Assembly: GCA_910584235.1 (NCBI GenBank)
Contig: CAJTZD010000016.1
Coordinates: forward strand, 1,576-65,575
Direction of reading: 5' to 3'
DNA length: 64,000 nt
From: an uncultured Acetatifactor sp.
GTDB lineage: Bacteria > Bacillota > Clostridia > Lachnospirales > Lachnospiraceae
Under the pieces are notes generated by a model. That model saw only the letters and a program-made list of their open reading frames with translations, did no database searches and was not told the origin of the DNA. Below are positions 50,710 to 59,797 of this stretch, piece by piece. Each line of letters starts with the position of its first letter. Within the stretch, counting starts at the first letter, position 1. Position numbers and translations under genes: made by a program.

Positions 50710-52110
50710 ATGTTAAAGGATGAACTGTTGGAGCATTTGTGCGGACGATTGATTCCCTTTTGGGAAAACCTGCGGGACGTGGAGCACGGCGGATATTACG
50801 GGTGGATGGATTCCGGGCTCGTAGTGGACAGGGAAGCGGTAAAAGGCTGCATCCTAAACAGCCGCATTCTGTGGTTCTTCTCCAGCGCCTCCATGTGCCT
50901 GCGGGAAGAAGAGACAGGTTTACAGAAGACAGAGGCGATTTCGGCTCATGAGAGGAAAGGCAGGGAAGCGGGAAGCGGACAAGGGAGTATGGCGGATTCT
51001 TTGAAAGTGTGCGCGGACTGGGCCTACCGTTTTCTGCGGGAGAAATGCGTGGATCCCACACGGGGCGGCGTGTACTGGTCCCTGGATTATAAGGGACAGC
51101 CGGAGGATACCACGAAGCATACTTATAATCAGGCATTTGCGGTGTACGCTCTGTCGTCCTACTTCCGGGCTTTTCATGACAGGGAGGCTCTGGAACTGGC
51201 GGAGCGATTGATTCAGGTGATTGAGGACAGGTGCTTTGACGAGTATGGATATAAGGAGGCGCAGGACATTGCTTTTTGCCCCATTGCCAATGACAAGCTT
51301 TCGGAGAACGGAGTGATGGCGGATCGGACTATGAACACACTGCTGCATGTGCTGGAGGCTTACACGGAGTATCTGCTGGCCTGCAGGGAGACGGAGCGGT
51401 TTTTTGGCGGGGATTGGCCGATGGCCTCAGAGGGGAACTGTCCGGCGGCAGAAGAGAGGCGCCGGCAGGAGGATTCTGGGGAAGAGGCGGGAAGCACGCT
51501 CAGGGGAGATTGCCAGACGGCATCGGATGAAAGCCTGCCGGCAGCGGACCGGGATGTCCATGGAAAGAGGCGCTGGCAGCAGGTGGTCACGGAAAAGCTG
51601 CGCTGGATTCTGAACCAGGTGGCGGAGCATGTATACAATCCGGCGCGGCGCAGACAGGAGGTGTTCTTTGACCTCCACATGAATAGCCTGATTGACCTGC
51701 ACTCCTACGGCCACGACATCGAGGCGGCCTGGCTGATGGACAGGTGCCTGGAGACCCTGGGGGATGAGGCGCTGAGCAGACGCCTGAGCCCTATGCTGCG
51801 GTGCCTGGAGGCGGAGGTCTGCGAAAAAGCCTACGCCCATCACTCCCTGGCCAATGAGTGCGAGCGGGGCGTGGTGGGCTTCTATAACGCTTATCAGAAG
51901 ACCGGGGAACGCCGGTATCTTAAGGCTGCGGAGGATATCTGGGGATTCATTCAGGAGCATCTGGTGGATGAGAGGCCGGAGGGGGAGTGGTTCTGGTACA
52001 CGGACGCGGAGGGGAATCCTGCCCTGGAGAAGCCCATCGTAGAGCCCTGGAAATGCCCTTACCACAACGGGCGCATGTGCATGGAGATCATCGGGCGCAG
52101 CGGCAAGTGA
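50710..52110 (+). CDS. Cellobiose 2-epimerase (AGE family) with two insertions
   Basis: About 466 residues against about 390-410 for known cellobiose 2-epimerases. These interconvert cellobiose and 4-O-beta-glucosyl-mannose, or mannobiose and mannosyl-glucose, feeding GH130 phosphorylases. The (alpha/alpha)6 barrel motifs are present: HGGYYGWMD, KHTYNQAFAVYALS, RTMNTLLHVLEAYT, DLHSYGHDIEAAW, ANECERGVVGFYNAYQ, EWFWYTD, PWKCPYHNGRMCMEII. The extra length is two low-complexity stretches, about residues 65-95 and 231-287. ATG 50710 has AAAGGGGG upstream. It is adjacent to a GH130 gene, as in mannan loci. Confidence 0.85.
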   Translation: MLKDELLEHLCGRLIPFWENLRDVEHGGYYGWMDSGLVVDREAVKGCILNSRILWFFSSASMCLREEETGLQKTEAISAHERKGREAGSGQGSMADSLKVCADWAYRFLREKCVDPTRGGVYWSLDYKGQPEDTTKHTYNQAFAVYALSSYFRAFHDREALELAERLIQVIEDRCFDEYGYKEAQDIAFCPIANDKLSENGVMADRTMNTLLHVLEAYTEYLLACRETERFFGGDWPMASEGNCPAAEERRRQEDSGEEAGSTLRGDCQTASDESLPAADRDVHGKRRWQQVVTEKLRWILNQVAEHVYNPARRRQEVFFDLHMNSLIDLHSYGHDIEAAWLMDRCLETLGDEALSRRLSPMLRCLEAEVCEKAYAHHSLANECERGVVGFYNAYQKTGERRYLKAAEDIWGFIQEHLVDERPEGEWFWYTDAEGNPALEKPIVEPWKCPYHNGRMCMEIIGRSGK

Positions 52111-52357
52111 CGATACTCGGAATACATACGGCTTTCAGGTGGTTGCGGCCAATGTCTAAGCCGGCCCCGGGCCATCGCCGGATCCGCTCCATGGAGTCCG
52201 GATATGTCCGGAGAAACGGATGACCATACCGGGGAGCGATGAGTCACATGCATAAGAATCCGTTCAATGTGCGGCATGGGCAGACATAAGCATGCAGATA
52301 AGTATCAGGCAGACAGAAATAGACAGCAGCTGGCAACAGCCAAGAACAGGAGAGAAT

Positions 52358-53527
52358 ATGAGCATACATCCTTAATATGAAAAAGAACTGCAAAAGCAGC
52401 AGAAGCTGCTGAATCGCCCCAATGAGGTGGACGATTCCTTTTACAACGGCATCTACCATCGCTACAAGAATCCCGTGCTGACCAGGGAGCACATCCCGCT
52501 GTTCTGGCGCTACGATTTGGACATGGACAGCAATCCGTTCTTCCAGGAACGGCTGGGCGTGAACGCGGTGATGAACTCCGGCGCCATCGAACTGGACGGG
52601 AAATTTTACCTGGTGGCCAGGGTGGAGGGGAACGATGTGGCCCGAATCTTCAACAGCGCCGTCATGCCCTATGAGGACGGCTTCATCGGCGTCTTTCGCG
52701 GGGAACAGAATAACGGTATACCGTACATATACATGGGCAGGAGCAAGGACGCCATTCACTGGGATTTTGAAGAGGAAAAGATTCCGTTCGTGGACCAGGA
52801 GGGAAAGTCTTTCATGCCTGTCTATGCATACGATCCCAGGCTGGTGAAAGTGGAGGACACCTATTACATCATCTGGTGCCAGGACTTCTACGGAGCCGCC
52901 ATCGGCATGGCAAAGACGCAGGACTTCAAGACCTTTACCAGGATTGAAAACCCGTTCCTGCCCTTTAACCGCAACGCCGTGCTCTTCCCCCGCAAGATTA
53001 ACGGCAATTTCTGTCTGCTGAGCAGGCCCTCGGACAGCGGCCACACGCCTTTCGGGGACATTTTCCTAAGCGAGAGTCCGGACATGGTGTACTGGGGAAA
53101 GCACAGGCATGTAATGGGCAAGGGCAGCGAGTGATGGGAGTCCTTAAAAATCGGCGGCGGCGCGGCGCCCATCGAGACCAGTGAGGGGTGGCTTCTGTTC
53201 TACCACGGCGTCACAGGCACCTGCAATGGCTATGTGTACAGCATCGGCGGGGCCATCCTGGACATCGACAATCCCTCTGTCGTGAAATACCGCTGCGAGG
53301 ACTTCCTGCTGACCCCGCAGGAGTGGTATGAGGAGAGGGGCTTCGTGCCCAATGTGTGCTTCCCCTGCGCCACCATCCACGACAGCGGGAGCGGGAAAAT
53401 CGCCATTTACTACGGCGCGGCGGACAGCTACGTAGGGCTGGCGTTCACCAGGCTGGACGATATTATGGACTATATCAAGGAGCACAGCCGGACCGGCGCG
53501 GCGGATACGGAGATCGGTAAGAGATAG
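52358..53527 (+). pseudogene. Chimeric GH130 mannoside phosphorylase pseudogene
   Basis: ATG 52358 follows AGGAGAG, but codon 6 is TAA (52373-52375). The frame then continues YEKELQKQQKLLNRPNEVDD. Through VARVEGND (about 52635) it reads as the N-terminus of GH130_1 mannosyl-glucose phosphorylase. From VARIFNSAVMPYEDGFIGVF onward it reads as GH130_2 mannooligosaccharide phosphorylase. A TGA at 53132-53134 replaces the first Trp of an expected WWESLKIG. The remainder to TAG 53525-53527 is in the same frame. An internal deletion appears to have joined two neighbouring GH130 genes. A partial product from 52427 (GTG) to 53134 is possible but would lack the C-terminal third. Confidence 0.85.
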
Positions 53528-53617
53528 GGCAGAGGATTTGGACATTTGAAAACGGAAGAGCGCCCCGGACTTCCCGGCAGGACGGCATGGCCGGATGCCG
53601 GGAAGTCCTTGATCTGG

Positions 53618-53830
53618 TCAGGATTCGCTCCGTTTCCGCTTTGCAATGAGAATGTCCAGGGCGGTACATATGGCGATGTATATTATCCAGTAGAGTCCGA
53701 ATGCCTTGAAAGAACTGTGTAGGAGTGGCACTGGCGCAAGCTGTCCCCAGAACCCGCCGCCCTTTAATCCATAAAGGACATTATAGCAGCCTGCCAGCGG
53801 GATAAACAGCAGAATCCATACACCTGGCAA
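53618..53830 (-). CDS. Small hydrophobic protein or fragment
   Basis: About 70 codons with two likely helices (VWILLFIPLAGCYNVLYGL and FKAFGLYWIIYIAICTALDIL) and a basic tail IAKRKRSES. The only start is TTG 53830 with a poor ribosome site, and the frame is open about ten codons upstream. It may be a small membrane protein or the tail of a lost gene. No family recognised. This is the only feature in the 53528-53899 gap. Confidence 0.3.
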   Translation of the reverse strand: MPGVWILLFIPLAGCYNVLYGLKGGGFWGQLAPVPLLHSSFKAFGLYWIIYIAICTALDILIAKRKRSES

Positions 53831-53899
53831 CAGGAAGAACCAGGAAAAGTTTTTGACAAAGAGGTCTTCTCAAAATCGGTCAATGGGTATATTCTGTAA

Positions 53900-53915
53900 T
53901 TAACCGGACGGTCAA
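53900..53915 (+). promoter_or_regulatory. Candidate TetR operator
   Basis: TTAACCG-GA-CGGTCAA is a 7-bp inverted repeat with one mismatch, 13 bases upstream of the TetR start. A second CGGTCAA half-site lies at about 53877-53883. Position and symmetry suit autorepression. Confidence 0.5.
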
Positions 53916-53928
53916 CGGAGGTGACAGG

Positions 53929-54540
53929 ATGAACGAGAGGTTCTTTTCCCTGCCGGAAGAAAAGCAGCAGGCTATCATCAATGCCGGATACAGGGTGTTT
54001 TCGCAGAATACCTATAAGAACAGCCCCATGAGCGAGATAGCCCGGGACGCGGGCATCAGCAAGTCGCTGCTGTTCCATTACTTCCATAACAAAAAGGAAC
54101 TGTACCTGTTCCTCTGGGACAAATGCGCCCAGATTACCATCGAACACCTGACCAGGTACGGATGCTACAGCCGGACGGGCCTGTTCGAGAGCATGGAGCA
54201 GGGGATGCGTGCCAAGATGGAGATTGCCCGCATGTATCCGGACATGACCAGCTTCACCATCAGGGCTTTCTATGAAAAAGACCCGGAGGTCAACGCTGCC
54301 GTTCAGGAGAGTTACCATCGGTATTTCAACCTGAAAGCGGACAAGGCGCGGCTGAACTTTGACCCAGAGCAGTTTATCCCCGGGCTGGACATTCCGGAGA
54401 TGTACCAGGAGATGTACTGGGCCTCGGAGGGGTATCTCTGGGAGATGGTGCAGCGGGGGGATGTGGACATGGAGCAGATGGAGCGGGACTTTGGGAGGCT
54501 CATCGCGTTCTGGAAGAGCGTGTATCTGCGAAAGGCGTGA
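53929..54540 (+). CDS. TetR/AcrR-family regulator
   Basis: 203 residues. The N-terminal helix-turn-helix (KQQAIINAGYRVFSQNTYKNSPMSEIARDAGISKSLLFHYF, HNKKELYLFLWDKC) is canonical, and the C-terminal ligand-binding half is helical and unassigned. GGAGGTGACAGG precedes ATG. It heads a set with an ABC ATPase (45 bases on) and permease and probably represses them via the inverted repeat upstream. Confidence 0.9.
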   Translation: MNERFFSLPEEKQQAIINAGYRVFSQNTYKNSPMSEIARDAGISKSLLFHYFHNKKELYLFLWDKCAQITIEHLTRYGCYSRTGLFESMEQGMRAKMEIARMYPDMTSFTIRAFYEKDPEVNAAVQESYHRYFNLKADKARLNFDPEQFIPGLDIPEMYQEMYWASEGYLWEMVQRGDVDMEQMERDFGRLIAFWKSVYLRKA

Positions 54541-54585
54541 CGCGGGGATATAAGACTTTTAGAGCAGGGAAAGGCGAGGGCGGAT

Positions 54586-55500
54586 ATGGATGCAATCAAA
54601 ATCGAAAATCTGACGAAATATTACGGAAAAGCCCGGGGAATCCGGGAGATTAACCTGACTGTGGCCAAAGGGGAGTTCTTCGGCTTCATCGGGCCGAACG
54701 GCGCGGGGAAATCCACTACCATAAGGACTTTGCTGGGGCTTATCAGTCCGACATCCGGCAGGGCGTCCGTTTTTGGACTGGATATTGTAAAGGATAAGCA
54801 GGAAATCCTGGCCCGGACGGGCTACCTGCCCTCCGAGGCGGTGTTCTACGCCGGGATGCGGGTGCGGGAGGTGCTGAAGCTCTCAGCGAATCTGCGGGAA
54901 AAGGACTGCGGGGAGGAGGCTGGCCGGCTCTGCGAACAGCTGCAGCTGGACACTGCCAGAAAGGTGGAGGAACTCTCTTTTGGCAACCGGAAGAAGGTGG
55001 GCATTGTCTGCGCCCTGCAGCATGAGCCCGCGCTCCTGGTTCTGGACGAGCCCACCAGCGGCCTTGACCCGCTGATGCAGAAAGCGTTTTTTGACATTCT
55101 CAGAGAGCGGAACCGGGCGGGGGCCACGGTGTTCCTGTCCAGCCATATCCTTTCGGAAATCCAGCACAACTGCACCCGGGCGGCCATCATCAGGGAGGGT
55201 GAAATCATCGCATGCGACAGCGTGGAGACGCTTTCAAAGACCACTGCCAGGCGGGTGAGCGTCCGGGGGACAGTGGCGCTGGAGGGGCTTGCGGGCATCC
55301 GGGACAGGGAGGATTCCCCGGGAGGTGTTAACTTCCTGTACAGCGGGGACATGAACCTGCTGCTGCAGAGGCTGGCAGCTGGCAGCGTCTCGGACTTATC
55401 TGTATCGGAACCGGACTTGGAGGAGATATTCATGCACTATTACAGGAAGCAAGTACAGCTTCCTAAAAAGGAGGCAGAGTATGACACTGATAAGACATGA
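54586..55500 (+). CDS. ABC transporter ATP-binding protein of the TetR locus
   Basis: 304 residues. Walker A GPNGAGKSTTIR, Q-loop TGYLPSEAVFYAGM, signature ELSFGNRKKVGIV (SFGNR, a BcrA/YtrB-like variant), Walker B LLVLDEPTSGLDP, switch His FLSSHIL, and a C-terminal extension of about 80 residues. It overlaps the permease gene by 20 bases. An exporter role is likely; substrate is unknown. Confidence 0.9.
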   Translation: MDAIKIENLTKYYGKARGIREINLTVAKGEFFGFIGPNGAGKSTTIRTLLGLISPTSGRASVFGLDIVKDKQEILARTGYLPSEAVFYAGMRVREVLKLSANLREKDCGEEAGRLCEQLQLDTARKVEELSFGNRKKVGIVCALQHEPALLVLDEPTSGLDPLMQKAFFDILRERNRAGATVFLSSHILSEIQHNCTRAAIIREGEIIACDSVETLSKTTARRVSVRGTVALEGLAGIRDREDSPGGVNFLYSGDMNLLLQRLAAGSVSDLSVSEPDLEEIFMHYYRKQVQLPKKEAEYDTDKT

Positions 55501-56266
55501 GCTGAGGCAGGGCAGGATTTCATTTATCATCTGGACGGCATCCATTGGGTTTCTCCTGGCGGTGTGCGTGTTCCTGTTCCCGGAGATGAAAGGGCAGATG
55601 GAGGACATGGGCGACATGTTCTCCTCCATGGGGTCGTTCAGCGACGCTTTCGGCATGGACAGGCTGAATTTCGGGACGCTCATGGGCTTCTACGCCATTG
55701 AGTGCGGGAACGTGCTGGGGCTGGGAGGGGCTTTTTTCGCGTCCCTGTGCGCCGCAGGGATCCTGAGCAAGGAGGAGAAAGACCGGACGGCGGAATTTTT
55801 GCTGACCCATCCGGTCAACCGGGCTCGTATCGTCACCGGAAAGCTGGCCGCGGCGTATGTGCAGATTGCCGTCATGAATCTGATTATCTATGGGATTTCT
55901 GTGGCTTCCATAGCGGCCATCGGGGAGGATGTTCCATGGAAAGAGCTGAACCTCCTTCACCTGGCCTATTTCCTCCTGCAGGCGGAGCTTGCGGGCATCT
56001 GCTTCGGAATATCCGCCTTTGCGCGCAGGGGCGGCGTAAGCATAGGTTTAGGCATTGCCGCAGGGATGTACTTTCTGAACCTGGTGGCCAACATCGCCCG
56101 GGAAGCGGAATTCCTGAAATACATCACGCCTTTTGGCTATGCCGAGGGAGCGGATATCGTCACGGAAGGGCATCTGGATGGGAAGTTGGCGGCCATAGGG
56201 CTGGCGTTTGGGGCAGTGGGCATTGCGGCGGCTTATGGAAAGTACTGCAGGAAAGACATCCGATAA
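55481..56266 (+). CDS. ABC-2 type permease of the TetR locus
   Basis: 261 residues with about six helices. The N-terminus MTLIRHELRQGRISFIIWTA is the coupling helix, and EKDRTAEFLLTHPVNRARIVTGKLAAAY is the conserved loop between helices 2 and 3 of this family. AAGGAGG lies 7 bases ahead of ATG. A GC-rich hairpin (TCCCCCAC/GTGGGGGA, 56298-56323) follows the stop but lacks a T run. Confidence 0.88.
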   Translation: MTLIRHELRQGRISFIIWTASIGFLLAVCVFLFPEMKGQMEDMGDMFSSMGSFSDAFGMDRLNFGTLMGFYAIECGNVLGLGGAFFASLCAAGILSKEEKDRTAEFLLTHPVNRARIVTGKLAAAYVQIAVMNLIIYGISVASIAAIGEDVPWKELNLLHLAYFLLQAELAGICFGISAFARRGGVSIGLGIAAGMYFLNLVANIAREAEFLKYITPFGYAEGADIVTEGHLDGKLAAIGLAFGAVGIAAAYGKYCRKDIR

Positions 56267-57165
56267 AGTGAGGCCAAAGGATGGAGCAAAATGAATCTCC
56301 CCCACAGCAGATGCCGTGGGGGAATAAAGTGTTCCGGCTTCGTAAAACACTATCCGCGGCGCTGCCTTGAACTCACGGCATGACCCATGCGCTTGGCGGG
56401 ATACCTGCATATCCCCGGCAAATGACGTCTGCCTGTAACGCTGCGGAATACTATGGGAATACCCGTTTGACAACTTGCATCTTGCCTGCTTCTTCGCACC
56501 GCAGGCGCTCTGGAAAGGCATCATTGCCCTTATCTTTGCTTCAACGATTTGGTTCCCCTGCGAAATTCACATAAATGACAGCGCAGGAATATTGCGATGT
56601 CTACAGTCTTTACGGAAAAATGTCATGCAAAAAATGTCAGGAAAGTCTCGCACAAAAACACCACCCCGCAGCACAGCGGTGAATGCGGTTTTGTTGGTGG
56701 GCATGGGTCTTGGCTCCTTCCTGTTTTCGTTTTTTGGGGGTTACGGACAGTATATCCTTTCTTTCTGCTATCTTCAAGGGCAAATCGCATGGGGCGGCAA
56801 CTTCTCCAAGCTGACAGCGGAAGCCGAGATCGTCTTCGCCTCTTTCTAACTCTGCCAGAAGAACAAAATATTATCTAAAGCATTAAATGAAAATATATGA
56901 TAAAGAACAAGTTCGAAATTGCAGAAAGTATTTTGGAAAACGCACAGAAAAGGAAATCAGAGAGACGCAACAGCAGGTGCTGGGGATAATTGCATATTTT
57001 TGATTTGGAAGCCATTGACCACGTCAGCCTCTTTTCCGGGATACGGTAGATAAGCCGTGCAAATATGCCGCAATAAATACAGACAAAATCCAAGAATAGT
57101 TAATGACATGGGTTGAAAAATTAAGTAAAATGAAGTATAACGGAAAGAAAGAATGGAGAAACGGG
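56267..57165 (+). other. Long gene-poor stretch with a membrane-protein-like fragment
   Basis: After the hairpin at 56298-56323 there is a second potential stem, AGTGTT/AACACT (about 56328-56350). Around 56445-56560 one frame reads GILWEYPFDNLHLACFFAPQ and ALWKGIIALIFASTIW, which looks like the end of an integral membrane protein, preceded by an in-frame stop. The frame runs on to TAA at 56849 without recognisable sequence. From 56850 the DNA turns AT-rich and leads to the LacI gene. I cannot assign a family; a decayed gene is likely. Confidence 0.3.
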
Positions 57166-58194
57166 ATGGCCAGAGTGAGGATGCAGGACATAGCCAATCA
57201 GGTGGGCGTAAGCGCAGTGACTGTGCACAACGCCCTTGCAGGACGCAAGGGTGTCAGCGAGGAAGTCCGCGTAAGGATTCTGGACAAGGCGCGGGAGATG
57301 GGATATTTCCAGAACCAGAAAAAGGCCGGTGGGAAAGCGCCAGGCCTGCGGAGCATCGGCGTGGTCATCTCGGAGAGATATCTGGCGGACTATATCACGT
57401 TCTACTGGAAGATCTATATGGAGATCGCCATGGAGGCGCCTGAGCAGAACTGTGCCGTGATGGCAGAAGTGCTGAAGCATGATACGGAAAAGGAGAAGAA
57501 GCTCCCCCGCTTTGTGGAGGAAAACGCAGTGGAGGGCCTGATCGTCATGGGGGAGATCGACAGGGAATACATCCTTTTTCTGAAAGCCAACATTAAAATG
57601 CCGGTGGTATTTCTTGATTTTTATAATATAGACATAGCAGGGGACGCAGTGGTGACGGACGGCTTCCACGGGACGTACCTGCTGACGGAGCATCTGTATG
57701 AGAAAGGGTTTAGGCGCATGGCCTATGTGGGCTCCATCCACGCCACCAGCAGCATCATGGATCGGTACTGCGGCTTCAGACGCTGCCTGCTGGAGCATGG
57801 CGTCCCTTTTGGAGAGGAATGGCTGCTGGAGGATCGGGACGAGGCGGGAGAGATCGTCCTGAAGCTGCCGGAGGAACTGCCGGAGGCCTTTGTCTGCAAC
57901 TGCGACCTGGTGGCCAGCAGGCTCATCGATGAACTGGAGAAGCGGGGCGTCCGGGTGCCAAAAGACTGCTCCGTGGTGGGATTCGACAATTACCTCTACC
58001 CGGGGCTGCTGGACAGAGGCATCACTACCTACGAGGTGGACATGAAAGGCATGGCTGAAGCCGCCCTGCGCAAAGTCCTGGCCAGGCTGGAGGGGCTTGG
58101 CGAGGCCGGGCAGATGGAACTGGTAAGCGGGCACATTGTTGAAAAGAAAACCGTTGCACCGGCCTGCAAGGGGGAGCGGGGCGGACAGCGGTAA
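57166..58194 (+). CDS. LacI-family transcriptional regulator, first of a tandem pair
   Basis: About 342 residues. Helix-turn-helix MARVRMQDIANQVGVSAVTV, hinge VRVRILDKAREMGYF, then the periplasmic-binding-protein-like effector domain (SIGVVISERYLADYITFYWK ... GLIVMGEIDREYILFL ... FDNYLYPGLLDRGITTYEVD). The HTH has HNAL where most LacI proteins have S.AL. ATG 57166 was chosen since GGAG lies 8 bases ahead and the domain begins there; the frame reaches 57103. It stands upstream of the damaged sugar ABC genes. Confidence 0.9.
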   Translation: MARVRMQDIANQVGVSAVTVHNALAGRKGVSEEVRVRILDKAREMGYFQNQKKAGGKAPGLRSIGVVISERYLADYITFYWKIYMEIAMEAPEQNCAVMAEVLKHDTEKEKKLPRFVEENAVEGLIVMGEIDREYILFLKANIKMPVVFLDFYNIDIAGDAVVTDGFHGTYLLTEHLYEKGFRRMAYVGSIHATSSIMDRYCGFRRCLLEHGVPFGEEWLLEDRDEAGEIVLKLPEELPEAFVCNCDLVASRLIDELEKRGVRVPKDCSVVGFDNYLYPGLLDRGITTYEVDMKGMAEAALRKVLARLEGLGEAGQMELVSGHIVEKKTVAPACKGERGGQR

Positions 58195-58247
58195 GGGATA
58201 GCATATGTATTGACATGCGGGCCATGGGCGCCCGGGGGGTATGGGAA

Positions 58248-59318
58248 ATGGCAAAGGTTACGATTCAGAGCATTGCGCGGGACTTGGGGCTGTCCCGGAA
58301 TACGGTTTCCATGGCATTAAAGGGAAATGAACTGGTGGCTCAGCGGACCAGGGACATGGTTCTGCGGTATGCGCAGCGAATGGGATATGTGGCAGGCGCC
58401 GAGGAGCGGGAGAGGGAGTCTGCACAGAGGGAAGAGGCCGGGGAGCACAGGATCATGATCCTGCGCAAGCCCGATGTGGCGGTGTACTGGGATAAAGTGA
58501 TCAACGGGATTTCGGAGGAAGCCAGTCTGAACCATTGCCAGACCCAGGTGGCGGTGGTGACAGAACAGGACGAGGAGGCGCTGCGCCTGCCCCGGGGACT
58601 GGATGAAGACATGGAGGCGGTCTTCTGCGTAAAGATGATGAACCGGGATTATGTGAAGAAAATCCGCCAGAAAGGTATCCCGGTATTTCTGTTAGATACT
58701 TATAAGGATCCCGGGGAGGAGATGCCCGGAGACATTGTGAAGATGGAGAGCTTCCAGCCCGTGGTGAAGCTGGTGCGGCATCTGCTTGATCAGGGAATGC
58801 GCAGGATCGGTTTTTTAAACGAGAGCAGCAGTCAGTTTGAGACCATGCATGACCGCCTGGACGGATATCTGTACGCTATGAGGCAGGCTGGGGCGGAACT
58901 GCCCGCCGGGCTGGTGATGCCGGACACGGAACTGGAGAGCAGCGAATTTTACAATGCGCAGACCTTTGAGAAGATCGTGGAAAAATACAGGGAGGAGATG
59001 CTGCCGGAGGCGGTGGTGTGCGGAAACGATGAAATTGCCAAGTTCCTGACCCAAGCCCTGCGCAAAGCCGGAATCCGGGTGCCGGAGGATGTTGCGGTGA
59101 CAGGATTTGACAATGATGAGGAGGGCATGCTGGATCCGTTTTTCACCACGGTGAACGTAGACGCGAAGTGGCTGGGAAGACGCATGGTGCAGTGCTTTCT
59201 CTGGAGGAGGCAGCACCCGGACGCTCCCTATGAGAAGACAGAGATCTCCGGACAGGTTATCATACGCAGATCCTCCGTAAAAAATATGTATACTGCAGAC
59301 CGCCGGAATTTACAGTAG
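58248..59318 (+). CDS. LacI-family transcriptional regulator, second of a tandem pair
   Basis: About 356 residues. HTH MAKVTIQSIARDLGLSRNTVSMALKGN, hinge LRYAQRMGYVA, and an effector domain (IMILRKPDVAVYWDKVINGI ... VVCGNDEIAKFLTQALRKAG ... TGFDNDEEGMLDPFFTTVNVD). It is clearly diverged from the preceding LacI protein, so this is not a recent duplication. ATG 58248 is preferred to 58215 from domain alignment. It is probably a sugar-responsive repressor of the ABC genes at 59798 onward or of mannan genes nearby. Confidence 0.9.
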   Translation: MAKVTIQSIARDLGLSRNTVSMALKGNELVAQRTRDMVLRYAQRMGYVAGAEERERESAQREEAGEHRIMILRKPDVAVYWDKVINGISEEASLNHCQTQVAVVTEQDEEALRLPRGLDEDMEAVFCVKMMNRDYVKKIRQKGIPVFLLDTYKDPGEEMPGDIVKMESFQPVVKLVRHLLDQGMRRIGFLNESSSQFETMHDRLDGYLYAMRQAGAELPAGLVMPDTELESSEFYNAQTFEKIVEKYREEMLPEAVVCGNDEIAKFLTQALRKAGIRVPEDVAVTGFDNDEEGMLDPFFTTVNVDAKWLGRRMVQCFLWRRQHPDAPYEKTEISGQVIIRRSSVKNMYTADRRNLQ

Positions 59319-59420
59319 GAAAATGGGCAAAGGTATTCTGCCTGCGGTCTGCAGTCAGGATTCATGGTAAATAGAACCGGTGTGCAGTATAAATTTCCGA
59401 AAACAATATCCTGTAGATTG

Positions 59421-59448
59421 AAAGAGGGCCGATATAAGGCTCTTTTTT
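59421..59448 (+). terminator. Terminator after the LacI pair
   Basis: AAAGAGGGCC and GGCTCTTT pair with one bulged G around a 7-base loop and run into T6. Confidence 0.75.
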
Positions 59449-59550
59449 GTGTGCATATATGCATGGAAACAGTGCGTTTTTTCATGCCGGGAAAGGGTAT
59501 GGAGTGTGAATGCCAGTGGTTAGCTTATGGATTTGGGCAAAGTAGACCAA

Positions 59551-59761
59551 AATAGTGCAATATTGTGCATAAAATAATTATTAAAATTGTATAAAGAGTC
59601 AAAAATGCAACAAATCATACAAAGGATATTGACTTTAACCGTTCAAGGCGCTTTAATATAAACAAGAAATGACACTGTTAAGCCCATGAAAGGAAAGTTC
59701 CTTGGAAAAAGTGACAGAAAGCAAAATCGTGCATAAATAGTGCAAAAAGATGCATAATGTC
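59551..59761 (+). promoter_or_regulatory. Promoter region with repeated GTGCATAA-like boxes
   Basis: TTGACT (59629-59634) and TTTAAT (59652-59657) with a 17-base spacer form a plausible promoter. Around it lie several copies of (G/A)TGCA(A/T)(A/T)A: GTGCAATA and GTGCATAA near 59554-59571, then GTGCATAA, GTGCAAAA and ATGCATAA at 59730-59760. They may be half-sites for a regulator. The AT-rich gap holds no gene. Confidence 0.45.
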
Positions 59762-59797
59762 AGCTTATCAACAAAAAGAGGAGAGGAGAGTGTAAAA

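Noticed and set aside
56290..56420. Right end of an IS200/IS605 element with TnpB guide RNA, or a cobalamin riboswitch
   Set aside because: The GC-rich hairpins invited both ideas, but no TnpB or TnpA coding remnant is adjacent and the conserved riboswitch core sequences are absent.
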